Positions 43,601 to 52,384 of a stretch of DNA of 64,000 nucleotides are shown one piece after another (position 1 is the stretch's first letter; the number at the start of each line of letters is the position of its first letter). Below the pieces are notes generated by a model. The model was not told the DNA's origin, searched no databases, and saw only the letters and a program-made list of their open reading frames with translations. The DNA is from Pseudomonas alkylphenolica. GTDB taxonomy: Bacteria; Pseudomonadota; Gammaproteobacteria; Pseudomonadales; Pseudomonadaceae. Made by a program: the position numbers and the translations under genes. The stretch is from positions 5,221,501 through 5,285,500 of the forward strand of contig NZ_CP009048.1 of assembly GCF_000746525.1 (NCBI RefSeq), written 5' to 3'.

Positions 43601-45031
43601 ATGCTGCGCAAACTTTCACTGGCCCTTGCCGTGTCTTGTGCTATCAACGGAATGGCCTGGGCAGCAGACGCGCCCTTGTCAGCGAAAACCGATCTGGTCA
43701 GCGTCTATCAGGAGGCTGTGGATAACAACGCCGACCTCGCCGCAGCCCGTGCCAACTATGGCGCGCAAAAGGAAGTGGTACCCCAGGCCCGGGCCGGCCT
43801 GCTGCCAAATCTCTCGGCCGGTGCCGAGATGCAGAGCACCCGGACCAAGCTCGATGAACCATCGACTACCTCCAACCGCAGCGGCAATTCCTGGTCGGCA
43901 ACCCTGGCCCAACCGGTGTTCCGTGCCGATCGCTGGTTCCAGTTGCAGGCTGCCGAAGCGGTCAATGAACAGGCGGCGCTGGAGTTGTCGGCCACTGAAC
44001 AGAACCTGATCCTGCAAACAGCCGAGAACTATTTTGCGGTGCTGCGCGCCCAGGACAACCTGGCGTCGACCAAAGCCGAAGAAGCCGCTTTCAAGCGTCA
44101 GCTGGATCAGTCCAATGAACGCTTCGATGTCGGCCTTTCGGACAAGACCGACGTCCTGCAATCCCAGGCCAGTTACGACACGGCCCGGGCCAACCGGATC
44201 GTCGCGCAACGCCAGGTCGATGACGCGTTCGAAGCACTGATCACCCTGACCAACCGCAACTACGACGCGATCCAGGGCATCCGCCACACCCTGCCGGTGC
44301 AGGTCCCGGTACCGAATGACGCCACGTCCTGGGTCGAAACCGCCGGCAAGCAGAACCTCAACCTGCAAGCGACCAACTACGCCGTCACCGCCGCCGAAGA
44401 AACCCTGCGCCAGCGCAAGGCCGGGCACGCGCCAACCCTGGATGCGGTAGCGCAGTACCAGAAAGGCGACAACGACAACCTCGGTTTCACCAACCCCAAC
44501 CTCGGCGGGCCCATCAGCGGCGACGTCGAACAGACCAGCGTTGGCCTGCAGTTGAATATTCCGATCTACAGCGGCGGCCTGACCAGCTCGCAAGTGCGCG
44601 AGGCCTATCAGCGCCTGAGCCAGAGCGAACAGCAGCGTGAAAGCCTGCGTCGCCAGGTGGTGGAAAACACCCGCAACCTGCACCGTGCGGTCAATACCGA
44701 CGTGGAGCAGGTGCAGGCACGCAAGCAGTCGATCATCTCCAACCAGAGCGCTCTGGAAGCCACCGAGATCGGTTACCAGGTCGGTACCCGCAACATCGTC
44801 GACGTGCTCGATGCCCAGCGCCAGCTGTACACCTCGGTGCGTGACTACAACAACACCCGCTACGACTACATCCTCGACAACCTGCGCCTGAAGCAGGCGG
44901 CGGGCACCTTGAGCCCGCAGGACCTGACCGACCTGAGCCGCTATCTGAAGCCGGACTACAACCCGGACAAAGACTTCCTGCCACCTGATCTGGCGGCATT
45001 GGCCAAGGCTAACTTCGACGCCCGGCCTTAA
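43601..45031 (+). CDS. tolC: TolC family outer-membrane channel protein
   Basis: A 476-residue outer-membrane factor that forms a trimeric tunnel for type I secretion and tripartite efflux. A signal peptide (ending AWA-AD at about residue 22) precedes two related halves of the TolC fold: LVSVYQEAVDNNADLAAARANY and the long helices with NERFDVGLSDKTDVLQSQASY and GYQVGTRNIVDVLDAQRQLY. GGATCGCC precedes the ATG. It is divergent from thiC. No pump genes sit beside it, as for TolC of other proteobacteria. Confidence 0.92.
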   Translation: MLRKLSLALAVSCAINGMAWAADAPLSAKTDLVSVYQEAVDNNADLAAARANYGAQKEVVPQARAGLLPNLSAGAEMQSTRTKLDEPSTTSNRSGNSWSATLAQPVFRADRWFQLQAAEAVNEQAALELSATEQNLILQTAENYFAVLRAQDNLASTKAEEAAFKRQLDQSNERFDVGLSDKTDVLQSQASYDTARANRIVAQRQVDDAFEALITLTNRNYDAIQGIRHTLPVQVPVPNDATSWVETAGKQNLNLQATNYAVTAAEETLRQRKAGHAPTLDAVAQYQKGDNDNLGFTNPNLGGPISGDVEQTSVGLQLNIPIYSGGLTSSQVREAYQRLSQSEQQRESLRRQVVENTRNLHRAVNTDVEQVQARKQSIISNQSALEATEIGYQVGTRNIVDVLDAQRQLYTSVRDYNNTRYDYILDNLRLKQAAGTLSPQDLTDLSRYLKPDYNPDKDFLPPDLAALAKANFDARP

Positions 45032-45036
45032 ACAGC

Positions 45037-45101
45037 ATCGCGGGGCAAGCCCGCTCCCACCGGATTCAACACTGCTCGGTGGGAGCGGGCTTGCCCCGCG
45101 A
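45037..45101. repeat. REP pair between tolC and waaA
   Basis: Inverted cores (45037-45060 and 45079-45101) with an 18-base spacer, placed between convergent genes 5 bases from each stop. Confidence 0.9.
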
Positions 45102-45106
45102 AAGCT

Positions 45107-46375
45107 TCAGAGCAACCGCCCCAAGCCATCCAGCAAGCGCTGCAACGCGCCCTGGTTGGCCTTCATCACCGCCCGCCCCGCCTCGCCCATACGCCGCGCA
45201 TCCTGCGGCAACTCGATCAGTCGCCGGATCTCAGCCGCCAGCCCCTGGGCATCATCCACCTCCTGCAAAGCGCCAGCGTTGCGCAGCATCGCCGCGATCT
45301 CCAGGAAGTTGAACAGGTGCGGGCCGCTAATCACCGGCAATGACAGAGCTGCTGGCTCCAGCAGGTTATGCCCGCCATTGGGCACCAGGCTGCCGCCGAC
45401 AAAAGCGATATCCGCCAGGGCATAAAGAAACAGCAGTTCGCCCATGGTGTCGCCGAGCAGCACTGCCGTATCCGCGGCCACCGCGGCAGCACTGGAACGG
45501 CGGACAGTCGGGAACTGTGCCGCGCACAACTCAAATACGCTGTTGAAGCGCTCCGGATGCCGTGGCACCAGGATCAGCAAGGCATCGGCATGGTGCTCCA
45601 GCAACTGGCGGTGCGCGGCGAGAATCACTTCGTCCTCGCCCTCATGGGTGCTGGCGGCAATCCACACCGGGCGCTGAGCGGCCTGCCACTGCTCACGCAA
45701 AGCCCGAGCGCGCGGCAACAGCTGCTCATCGATACGCAGGTCGAACTTGATCGAACCGGTGACCTGCACACATTCAGCCCGCGCGCCCAACTGGCGAAAG
45801 CGCTCAGCTTCGGCCTCGGTCTGCACCGCGATCAGGCTCATTTCGGCCAGCATCGGCCGGGTCAGGCCGGCAAAGCGTGCATAGCCACGCGCCGACCGCT
45901 CGGACAAGCGCGCATTGGCCAGCGCTACGGCAATACCGCGCTTGGCGCACTGATGGATATGGTTGGGCCACAACTCGGTTTCCATGATCACCGCCAGCTT
46001 CGGCTGGACATGATCGAGAAAGCGCCCGGCCGCCCACGGCAGGTCATAGGGCAGGTAGCAATGCTGAATGCGCGGCTCATCGGCAAACATCGCCCGCACC
46101 CGCTCGGAGCCGGTCGGCGTCATGCAGGTAATCGTGATCGGCAGCTGTGGATAAGCCTGCAACAGGGCGCGGATCATCGGCGCTGCGGCGATACTTTCGC
46201 CCACCGACACCGCATGCACCCAGATACCGCCCTTGCGCATGGCGGGCAGGTTCATGGCGAAGCGTTCGCCGATACGCTTGGCGTAGGCTGGCGCCTTGCG
46301 CGAACGCAGGAACAGGCGCAGCGCAACCAGCGGCAGGCCCAGGTGAAACAGCAGGGTATAGAGTGTTCTGTTCAT
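45107..46375 (-). CDS. waaA: 3-deoxy-D-manno-octulosonic acid transferase
   Basis: A 422-residue GT30 enzyme, anchored in the inner membrane by an N-terminal hydrophobic segment, that adds Kdo to lipid IVA, the first step of LPS core assembly. Conserved features are the early GGIWVHAVSVGESIAA, METELWPN and SIKFDL motifs and the later ASTHEGEDE, PRHPERF and GGSLVPNGGHNLLEPAA. The ATG at 46375 is chosen because family similarity (MNRTLYTLLF) begins there, although the ribosome site is weak. Confidence 0.95.
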   Translation of the reverse strand: MNRTLYTLLFHLGLPLVALRLFLRSRKAPAYAKRIGERFAMNLPAMRKGGIWVHAVSVGESIAAAPMIRALLQAYPQLPITITCMTPTGSERVRAMFADEPRIQHCYLPYDLPWAAGRFLDHVQPKLAVIMETELWPNHIHQCAKRGIAVALANARLSERSARGYARFAGLTRPMLAEMSLIAVQTEAEAERFRQLGARAECVQVTGSIKFDLRIDEQLLPRARALREQWQAAQRPVWIAASTHEGEDEVILAAHRQLLEHHADALLILVPRHPERFNSVFELCAAQFPTVRRSSAAAVAADTAVLLGDTMGELLFLYALADIAFVGGSLVPNGGHNLLEPAALSLPVISGPHLFNFLEIAAMLRNAGALQEVDDAQGLAAEIRRLIELPQDARRMGEAGRAVMKANQGALQRLLDGLGRLL

Positions 46376-46389
46376 GGCGCCGAAGTGTA

Positions 46390-47280
46390 CTAGCCAATCG
46401 CTCGCAAGTGCACTGCGAAGCGCTCGGCCAACCACTGTGCCGCAGGCCCCAGTGGCTCGTCACGCCGCCACACCAGCTCTACCACCAATGCCGGCGGTGT
46501 CCATTCGCTACGCAGCTCGACCATCTGCGCATGGTAAGTCGGGTACTGCACCACGTGCCGGGGCAGCCAGGCCCAGCCCAGGCCGCGCATCAGCAACTCG
46601 GCCATGGCGTAGAAGCTGTCGGCCCGCCAGATCTGCGGGCTGATTGGCTCGCCGCCGGGATAACCGCTTTCCTGCGGGGCAATCAACAACTGGCGATGGC
46701 GTGCCAGCTGTTGGCGATTGACCTGCCCCAGTCGCGCCAAGGGATGATTGACGGCGCAGACGGTGACCATCTCTACATTCCCCAAGGCGCGGCGCTCCAA
46801 CGCTGACGGCATGCGCTCATGACGAAACAGCAAGCCCAGGTCAGCACGGCGCTCGACCAGCTTGCGCGCCACGTCACCCTGGGCGCCGCTGGCCAGTTGC
46901 ACTTCCAGCATGGGGAACTGCTGGGCCAGCTCGTCGAGACTGTCGATGACCGGTTGATAAGGCATGGCTTCATCCTGGGCGACCCGCAACTGCGCCTCCT
47001 GGCCGCGCATCAGCGCCAGCGCCCGACCGTCCAGGCGCTCGCACTGACGCAACAACTCACGCGCATCCTCCAGCAGCGCCGCGCCGGCCTCGGTCAAGCG
47101 CGGCTGACGGCCACTGCTACGCTCGAACAGGGTGACGCCCAGGTCCGCCTCGAGCAGGGCAATGGCAGTGCTCACCGCCGACTGCGCCTTGCGCTGGGTG
47201 CGGGCCACCGCCGAAAACGAGCGTTGCTCGGCAACGCCGACAAAAAGCCGCAGTTGCTCCAGATTCCACTGTTCAGCCAT
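46390..47280 (-). CDS. LysR family transcriptional regulator
   Basis: A 296-residue regulator with the standard LysR winged helix-turn-helix at residues 5-64 (LEQLRLFVGVAEQRSFSAVA, then QSAVSTAIALLEADLGV) and a co-inducer-binding domain behind it. It is divergent from an SMR efflux gene, and a palindrome of LysR-box type lies between them, so autorepression and control of the pump are likely. Ligand unknown. GGAG precedes the start ATG. Confidence 0.9.
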   Translation of the reverse strand: MAEQWNLEQLRLFVGVAEQRSFSAVARTQRKAQSAVSTAIALLEADLGVTLFERSSGRQPRLTEAGAALLEDARELLRQCERLDGRALALMRGQEAQLRVAQDEAMPYQPVIDSLDELAQQFPMLEVQLASGAQGDVARKLVERRADLGLLFRHERMPSALERRALGNVEMVTVCAVNHPLARLGQVNRQQLARHRQLLIAPQESGYPGGEPISPQIWRADSFYAMAELLMRGLGWAWLPRHVVQYPTYHAQMVELRSEWTPPALVVELVWRRDEPLGPAAQWLAERFAVHLRAIG

Positions 47281-47283
47281 GCA

Positions 47284-47306
47284 ACCTATCTCCAGAAAAG
47301 ATAGGT
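47284..47306. promoter_or_regulatory. Candidate LysR-type operator (ATC-N9-GAT)
   Basis: ACCTATC and GATAGGT form perfect 7-base inverted arms around a 9-base spacer, containing the T-N11-A core (ATC-N9-GAT) of LysR boxes. It sits four bases upstream of the LysR gene's ATG and overlaps its ribosome-binding region, and about 60 bases upstream of the SMR gene. Confidence 0.6.
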
Positions 47307-47367
47307 AATGACTTTACCCCATCCAGGCTTGCTCTAAAATGCCCAGCCAGAACAGAGGAACACCGAC

Positions 47368-47700
47368 ATGAATGCCTACACCTACCTGGCTATCGCCATC
47401 TGCGCCGAAGTCATCGCCACCGCCTCGATGAAGGCCGTCAAGGGCCTGAGCACCCCGCTGCCGTTGCTGCTGATGATTTGTGGCTACGCCGTTGCGTTCT
47501 GGATGCTGACCCTGGTGGTGCGCAGCATTCCGGTCGGTATCGCTTATGCCATCTGGTCGGGGCTGGGGATTGTCTTGATCAGCGTCGCCGCGCTGGTGAT
47601 CTACGGGCAGAAACTGGACGTCCCGGCGATGCTCGGCATGGCCATGATTGTCGGCGGTGTGGTGGTGATCCAGGTGTTCTCGAAAACCGCCGGGCATTGA
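47368..47700 (+). CDS. Small multidrug resistance (SMR) efflux protein, EmrE type
   Basis: A 110-residue four-helix membrane protein that should exchange protons for cationic drugs as an antiparallel dimer. The essential Glu14 (AICAEVIATAS) and Trp63 (IAYAIWSGLG) of EmrE are present, which places it with the drug-exporting rather than the guanidinium-exporting subgroup, though subgroup calls from sequence are not firm. AGGAA precedes the ATG. It is divergent from the LysR gene and may be regulated by it. Confidence 0.88.
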   Translation: MNAYTYLAIAICAEVIATASMKAVKGLSTPLPLLLMICGYAVAFWMLTLVVRSIPVGIAYAIWSGLGIVLISVAALVIYGQKLDVPAMLGMAMIVGGVVVIQVFSKTAGH

Positions 47701-47753
47701 TCCGCCTCACAGGCTGTATACTGGGCTTCTGTCCAAGCTTGTGAGGTGCATGC

Positions 47754-48929
47754 ATGCCATCCGTTATTTCCACCGACGTACTGATCGTCGGCGCAGGGGT
47801 CGCAGGCCTCTGGCTCAATGCCCGTCTGCGCCGCCTGGGTTACTCGACGGTCGTGGTGGAACGCGCCAGCCTCGGTGGCGAGCAGACCCTCAAATCGCAG
47901 GGAATCATTCATGGCGGCGCCAAGTATGCCCTGCATGGCGCACTGACCGGCGCCTCCGAAGCCATTGCCGACATGCCGCGACGCTGGAGCGAAGCACTGG
48001 CCGGCAACGGCGAACTGGACCTTTCCGGCGTGCGCCTGTTGTCCGACGCCCATTACCTGTGGTCCCCCGGCACGATCGCCGGCAACCTGACCAGCTTCTT
48101 CGCCAGCAAGGCGGTGCGTGGCCGTGTCGATCAGGTCAAAGGCGAGCAACTGCCACCTGCCCTGCAAGACCGCGCCTTCAAGGGCAAGGTCTATCGCCTG
48201 GCCGAACTGGTCATTGACGTGCCAAGCCTGCTGAACAAGCTCGCCGAACTGGCCGGTGACAGCCTGCTGGCTGGCGAGCAGATCGAACCCCTGCAAGAAG
48301 CTGGCGAACTGGCCGGGCTGCGCGTCGACGGCCGCGAGATCCGTGCTCAGCGCATCGTACTCAGCGCCGGGGCCGGCAATGCCGCCCTGCTTGAAACCCT
48401 CGGTCTGAGCCAGCCTGCCATGCAGCGTCGCCCGCTGCACATGGTCATGGCCAAGGGCGCCAGCCTCAAACCTCTGTACGCCCATTGCCTGGGCGGCGGA
48501 CCCAAACCGCGTATCACCGTCACCAGCCACCCGGCCGCCGACGGCCAGTGGGTCTGGTACATGGGTGGCGACCTGGCCGAGGCCGACGGCGTTGCCCGCG
48601 AGCCCGAAGCGCAGATTGCCGCGGCGAAGAAGGAAGTCAGCAACCTGCTGCCATGGATCGACCTGAGCCAGGTGCGCTGGGCTACCGTGCGCATCGATCG
48701 CGCCGAGCCGGCACAGTCCGGTCTGGTGCGCCCGGACAACGCCTTCCTCGCCGAACAGCAGCGCCTGCTGGTTGGCTGGCCGACCAAACTGGCCCTGGCT
48801 CCGGATTTCAGTGATCGGGTGCTGGCCAGCCTTGAACGCGACGGGATCAAGCCGGGGGCTCACACCACCCTTCCCGAACTGCCACGGCCACCGATGGCCC
48901 TGCCGGTCTGGGAGCAGCTGCTGCCATGA
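47754..48929 (+). CDS. FAD-dependent oxidoreductase (DAO/GlpA-like)
   Basis: A 391-residue flavoprotein of the D-amino-acid-oxidase/glycerol-3-phosphate-dehydrogenase type. The N-terminal VLIVGAGVAGLWLNARLRR is a Rossmann FAD-binding fingerprint, followed by GIIHGGAKYAL; AQRIVLSAGAGN and a late LLVGWPTKLALAPDF complete the FAD-binding set. GAGG precedes the ATG, and a TATACT box at 47717-47722 may be its -10. The stop overlaps the next gene by four bases (ATGA), so it is translated with the aldo/keto reductase. Substrate unknown. Confidence 0.82.
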   Translation: MPSVISTDVLIVGAGVAGLWLNARLRRLGYSTVVVERASLGGEQTLKSQGIIHGGAKYALHGALTGASEAIADMPRRWSEALAGNGELDLSGVRLLSDAHYLWSPGTIAGNLTSFFASKAVRGRVDQVKGEQLPPALQDRAFKGKVYRLAELVIDVPSLLNKLAELAGDSLLAGEQIEPLQEAGELAGLRVDGREIRAQRIVLSAGAGNAALLETLGLSQPAMQRRPLHMVMAKGASLKPLYAHCLGGGPKPRITVTSHPAADGQWVWYMGGDLAEADGVAREPEAQIAAAKKEVSNLLPWIDLSQVRWATVRIDRAEPAQSGLVRPDNAFLAEQQRLLVGWPTKLALAPDFSDRVLASLERDGIKPGAHTTLPELPRPPMALPVWEQLLP

Positions 48930-49735
48930 GCCTGCCGACTCTCCACGATCTGCACCGCCCCTTGGGCAGCACCGGTCTGCGCGTCTCGCCGCTGGGCCTG
49001 GGTACGGTCAAGCTGGGGCGTGATCAAGGGGTCAAATACCCCAACGGCTTCACCATCCCCGACGACGACCAGGCCCGCCAGCTGCTGGCCCAGGCCCGCG
49101 ACCTGGGCATCAACCTGATCGATACCGCCCCCGCCTACGGCCGCAGCGAAGAGCGCCTCGGCCCGCTGCTGCGCGGCCAACGCGATCACTGGGTGATCGT
49201 CAGCAAGGTCGGTGAAGAGTTCGAAGAAGGCCAGTCGCGTTTCGACTTCAGTGCCGCGCACACGCGCTTTTCCATCGAACGCAGCCTCAAGCGCCTGGAA
49301 ACCGAACACATCGACCTGGTACTGGTGCATTCGGACGGCAACGACCTGCATATTCTCGAGCACGAGGAGGTCTATCAGACCCTCGAAGCGCTGAAGCAGG
49401 AAGGCAAGATCGGCGGCTTCGGTCTGTCCGGCAAGACCGTGGAAGGTGGTTTGAAAGCACTGGAGCGCGGCGATTGCGCCATGGTCACCTACAATCTGAA
49501 CGAACAGGCCGAACGCCCGGTGCTCGACTATGCCGCCGAGCATGGCAAAGCCATCCTGGTGAAAAAGGCCCTGGCCAGCGGCCATGTGTGCCTGAGCCCG
49601 GGGGTAGACCCGGTGCGTGCCAGTTTCGAGTTGCTGTTTGGCCACCCGGGTGTGAGCAGTGCCATTGTCGGCACCATCAACCCGGTACATCTGGCCCACA
49701 ACGTGGCAACTGTTGCCGCCGTATTGAATCGCTGA
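48926..49735 (+). CDS. Aldo/keto reductase
   Basis: A 269-residue NAD(P)H-dependent reductase of the aldo/keto reductase superfamily. The TIM-barrel motifs GLGTVKLGR, INLIDTAPAYGRSEERLG (catalytic Asp and Tyr), IVSKVG and the late SSAIVGTINPVHL are present. The family His is in the DLVLVHSDG strand. It is coupled to the flavoprotein gene in front, suggesting a shared carbonyl or alcohol substrate, which cannot be named from sequence. Confidence 0.88.
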   Translation: MSLPTLHDLHRPLGSTGLRVSPLGLGTVKLGRDQGVKYPNGFTIPDDDQARQLLAQARDLGINLIDTAPAYGRSEERLGPLLRGQRDHWVIVSKVGEEFEEGQSRFDFSAAHTRFSIERSLKRLETEHIDLVLVHSDGNDLHILEHEEVYQTLEALKQEGKIGGFGLSGKTVEGGLKALERGDCAMVTYNLNEQAERPVLDYAAEHGKAILVKKALASGHVCLSPGVDPVRASFELLFGHPGVSSAIVGTINPVHLAHNVATVAAVLNR

Positions 49736-49782
49736 CGCCCACGCCGCCGTCGCGGCCGACCCCAACGCAAGAAGGAGCCGAC

Positions 49783-50745
49783 ATGCCGCGAACGCTGATC
49801 CGCAAGAACCCGAGCAACTTCAAAACCCTGCCCCTGCACGTCGAAGCCAGCCCCGAGGGCTTGTGCTACCAGAGCATCGGCATGCCGCTGAACTTCGCCC
49901 AGACCCAGCAACGGCGCAAACAGATTCACCTGGCCGACAGCCAGCGCTTCGCCGTAGAGCTGGCCAATCTGGGCGTCTCGGTGCGCCTGACGCTGCACTG
50001 GCAGAACCGCGATTACTGGGTGCTGGTCCGCCAGCGCCGTCAGGACCGTGGGGATGTGGTACTGAAACTGATTTCCGGCTATGTGCCCGCCCAGGAACTT
50101 AACCTGCCGCTGCATACCGCCATCCAGGAGGTAGCTGAAGAATGCCTGCTGGAAACGCCGGAAGGCTGGCTTGGCGGGCGCTTCAACGATACCTGGCTGC
50201 CAGCGCCTTATGCCGATGCCCTGCATTACCGTGAAGCGCTGCCTTTCGTGCTGACCCCGCAATCCGGTGCGGCACGGCCGGTGCGTTGCGCCAACCTGCA
50301 ACTGCTGGAGCGGCCACGGGCCTACGTGCACCTGCCGACCGCCTCGTTGCAGCTGATCTATGACCTGCGTCTGCAGGTCCCGCGTGAAGCCAAATCCTTG
50401 AGCCTGTTTCATGTCGATGAACGACTGGAAGGAAACCAACTGGTGGCCCGCCTCAACCGCACCCGCCCCGACCTGTACCTGATGCCCCTGGAGGACGGAC
50501 ACCCTCGCGCCGAGCTGTACACGCTGAAAAAGGACCGCCTGGTGCCGGCGAGCACTCGCGGTCTGTATCTGGCCGAAAGCTTTGCCCGTCAGGAAGGCTG
50601 GCTGGTCAGGGATGAACGGATTCGCTGGAAGGATTGGGTGAGTCAGCAGGGGCTGGCGGCGCCGAAACCGGACACCGGGCTGCAGCGCCTGACGGGCAAG
50701 GCACGGGAGTTGTTGCAGATGGCGCGAGGCGGATTGCGTAAGTAG
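49783..50745 (+). CDS. Conserved Pseudomonas protein of unknown function
   Basis: A 320-residue protein common in Pseudomonas and often given a transporter-ATPase label, but no Walker A, Walker B or ABC signature can be seen. A central HTAIQEVAEECLLETPEGW segment, preceded by GYVPAQE, resembles a degenerate Nudix box with wrong spacing; this is only a resemblance. No signal peptide or membrane segment. The ATG at 49783 has AAGGAG upstream; the frame is open back into the aldo/keto reductase gene but that part is a shadow. It follows the reductase by 47 bases. Confidence 0.72.
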   Translation: MPRTLIRKNPSNFKTLPLHVEASPEGLCYQSIGMPLNFAQTQQRRKQIHLADSQRFAVELANLGVSVRLTLHWQNRDYWVLVRQRRQDRGDVVLKLISGYVPAQELNLPLHTAIQEVAEECLLETPEGWLGGRFNDTWLPAPYADALHYREALPFVLTPQSGAARPVRCANLQLLERPRAYVHLPTASLQLIYDLRLQVPREAKSLSLFHVDERLEGNQLVARLNRTRPDLYLMPLEDGHPRAELYTLKKDRLVPASTRGLYLAESFARQEGWLVRDERIRWKDWVSQQGLAAPKPDTGLQRLTGKARELLQMARGGLRK

Positions 50746-50758
50746 CTGACAAATTGCA

Positions 50759-50824
50759 ATCGCGGGGCAAGCCCGCTCCCACAGGGTACATCACCCTCCT
50801 GTGGGAGCGGGCTGGCCCCGCGAT
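50759..50824. repeat. REP pair between the unknown gene and hldE
   Basis: Inverted cores at 50759-50782 and 50801-50824, 18-base spacer, between convergent genes. The second copy has one variant base (GGGCTGGCC). Confidence 0.88.
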
Positions 50825-50831
50825 GCTTGAA

Positions 50832-52253
50832 TCAGTTCTTGCGAATTTTCTCGACGATAGCGGTGGTCGAGCTGTTTTCGACCAGACCCAGCACCTTCAC
50901 CGTGCCGCCATAGGCCTTGACGATATCGGCACCGACGACCTGCTCAATACCGTAGTCCCCACCCTTGACCAGCACATCCGGCTTGACCTGGCTGAGCAGG
51001 TTTTCCGGCGTGCCTTCAGGGAAGCTGATGACCCAGTCCACTGCTCCCAGACCGGCGAGCACCGCCATGCGGCGATCTACGCTATTGATCGGACGGCCCG
51101 GACCTTTCAGCCGGCTCACCGAAGCATCGTCGTTTACCGCAACGATCAGACGATCACCTTGGGCCCGCGCTTGCTCCAGGTAAGTCACGTGGCCTGCATG
51201 AAGGATATCGAAGCAACCGTTGGTGAAAACAATCTTTTCGTTATGAGCACGGGCATCATCAATGGCCAGCAGTAACTGGTCGAGACTCACCACACCGCGC
51301 TCAGAGCCTTCTTCGCGCTGGATGGCACGGCGCAGCTCCGGTGCGCTGATCGCTGCGGTACCGAGCTTTCCGACCACGATGCTGGCGGCCAGGTTGGCCA
51401 AGCCCACAGCATGGGGCAGCTCTTCGCCTGCGGCGATGGCGGCGGCCAGGGTAGAAATCACCGTATCACCGGCACCGGTAACGTCGAAGACTTCACGGGC
51501 ACGAGCCGGCAAGTGCAGGGCCGGATGATCGGGACGCAGCAGGGTCATGCCATGCTCACCACGGGTCACCAGCAAGGCGCCCAGCTCCAGTTCGCTCATC
51601 AGCTGAGCGCCCTTGGCCACCAGCTCCGCTTCATCGGCGCAGCGGCCGACGATAGTCTCGAACTCGCTGAGGTTCGGGGTGATCAGGCTGGCACCGCGGT
51701 AGATCGAAAAATCCTTGCCCTTGGGGTCGGCCAAGACCGGGATCCCTTTGGCCCGTGCAGCCTGGATCAAGCTCTGATGATTCTTCAGGGCGCCTTTGCC
51801 GTAATCAGACAACACCAGTACTTTGACCCCGTCGAGCAGGGTGTCGACTTCAGCCCCCAACGACAGCGGGTCGGTGGCAAAAGGTTCTTCAAAATCGATC
51901 CGCAGCAGTTGCTGGTGGCGGCTCATGACCCGCAGCTTGACGATGGTCGGCTGGTGCGCAATACGCTGGAAAATCGAGTGCACGCCTGCAGCCTTCAGAC
52001 TGTTGGACAGGCTCTCGGCGGCTTCGTCCTGGCCAGTAACCCCGATCAGTGATGCCGGTGCGCCCAGGGCAGCGATGTTCAAGGCCACGTTAGCCGCACC
52101 ACCAGGACGGTCCTCGATCTGATCAACCTTGACCACCGGTACCGGTGCTTCAGGCGAAATCCGTGAGGTACCACCATGCCAGTAGCGGTCGAGCATGACA
52201 TCGCCCACCACCAGTACCGGGGCTTGATCGAAACGCGGCATGGACAACTTCAT
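50832..52253 (-). CDS. hldE: Bifunctional heptose 7-phosphate kinase/heptose 1-phosphate adenylyltransferase
   Basis: A 473-residue enzyme of ADP-heptose synthesis for the LPS inner core. The N-terminal two thirds is a ribokinase-like kinase ([15 protein letters not shown] at the start; the [13 protein letters not shown] anion hole near residue 265). The C-terminal third is a nucleotidyltransferase ([16 protein letters not shown] and [11 protein letters not shown]). It follows msbA on the same strand with a terminator between them. Confidence 0.97.
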   Translation of the reverse strand: MKLSMPRFDQAPVLVVGDVMLDRYWHGGTSRISPEAPVPVVKVDQIEDRPGGAANVALNIAALGAPASLIGVTGQDEAAESLSNSLKAAGVHSIFQRIAHQPTIVKLRVMSRHQQLLRIDFEEPFATDPLSLGAEVDTLLDGVKVLVLSDYGKGALKNHQSLIQAARAKGIPVLADPKGKDFSIYRGASLITPNLSEFETIVGRCADEAELVAKGAQLMSELELGALLVTRGEHGMTLLRPDHPALHLPARAREVFDVTGAGDTVISTLAAAIAAGEELPHAVGLANLAASIVVGKLGTAAISAPELRRAIQREEGSERGVVSLDQLLLAIDDARAHNEKIVFTNGCFDILHAGHVTYLEQARAQGDRLIVAVNDDASVSRLKGPGRPINSVDRRMAVLAGLGAVDWVISFPEGTPENLLSQVKPDVLVKGGDYGIEQVVGADIVKAYGGTVKVLGLVENSSTTAIVEKIRKN

Positions 52254-52344
52254 GGGTAACCCATATATACAAAATTAACAGGGGCAGGATATTAGCACAG
52301 GCTAGGCGAAGGCTTGATTACCGCCTTACCGACAAGCTGTTGCA

Positions 52345-52377
52345 GGAAAACGGCCGGAGCCCAGGACAGGCTCCGGC
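52345..52377 (-). terminator. Terminator after msbA
   Basis: On the minus strand GCCGGAGCC and GGCTCCGGC pair over a 7-base loop and are followed by CGTTTTCC, 7 bases past the msbA stop. Confidence 0.7.
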
Positions 52378-52384
52378 GTCAGGC

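Noticed and set aside
49474..49782. A long N-terminal extension of the unknown protein
   Set aside because: Inside the aldo/keto reductase gene in another frame; the ATG at 49783 has AAGGAG upstream.
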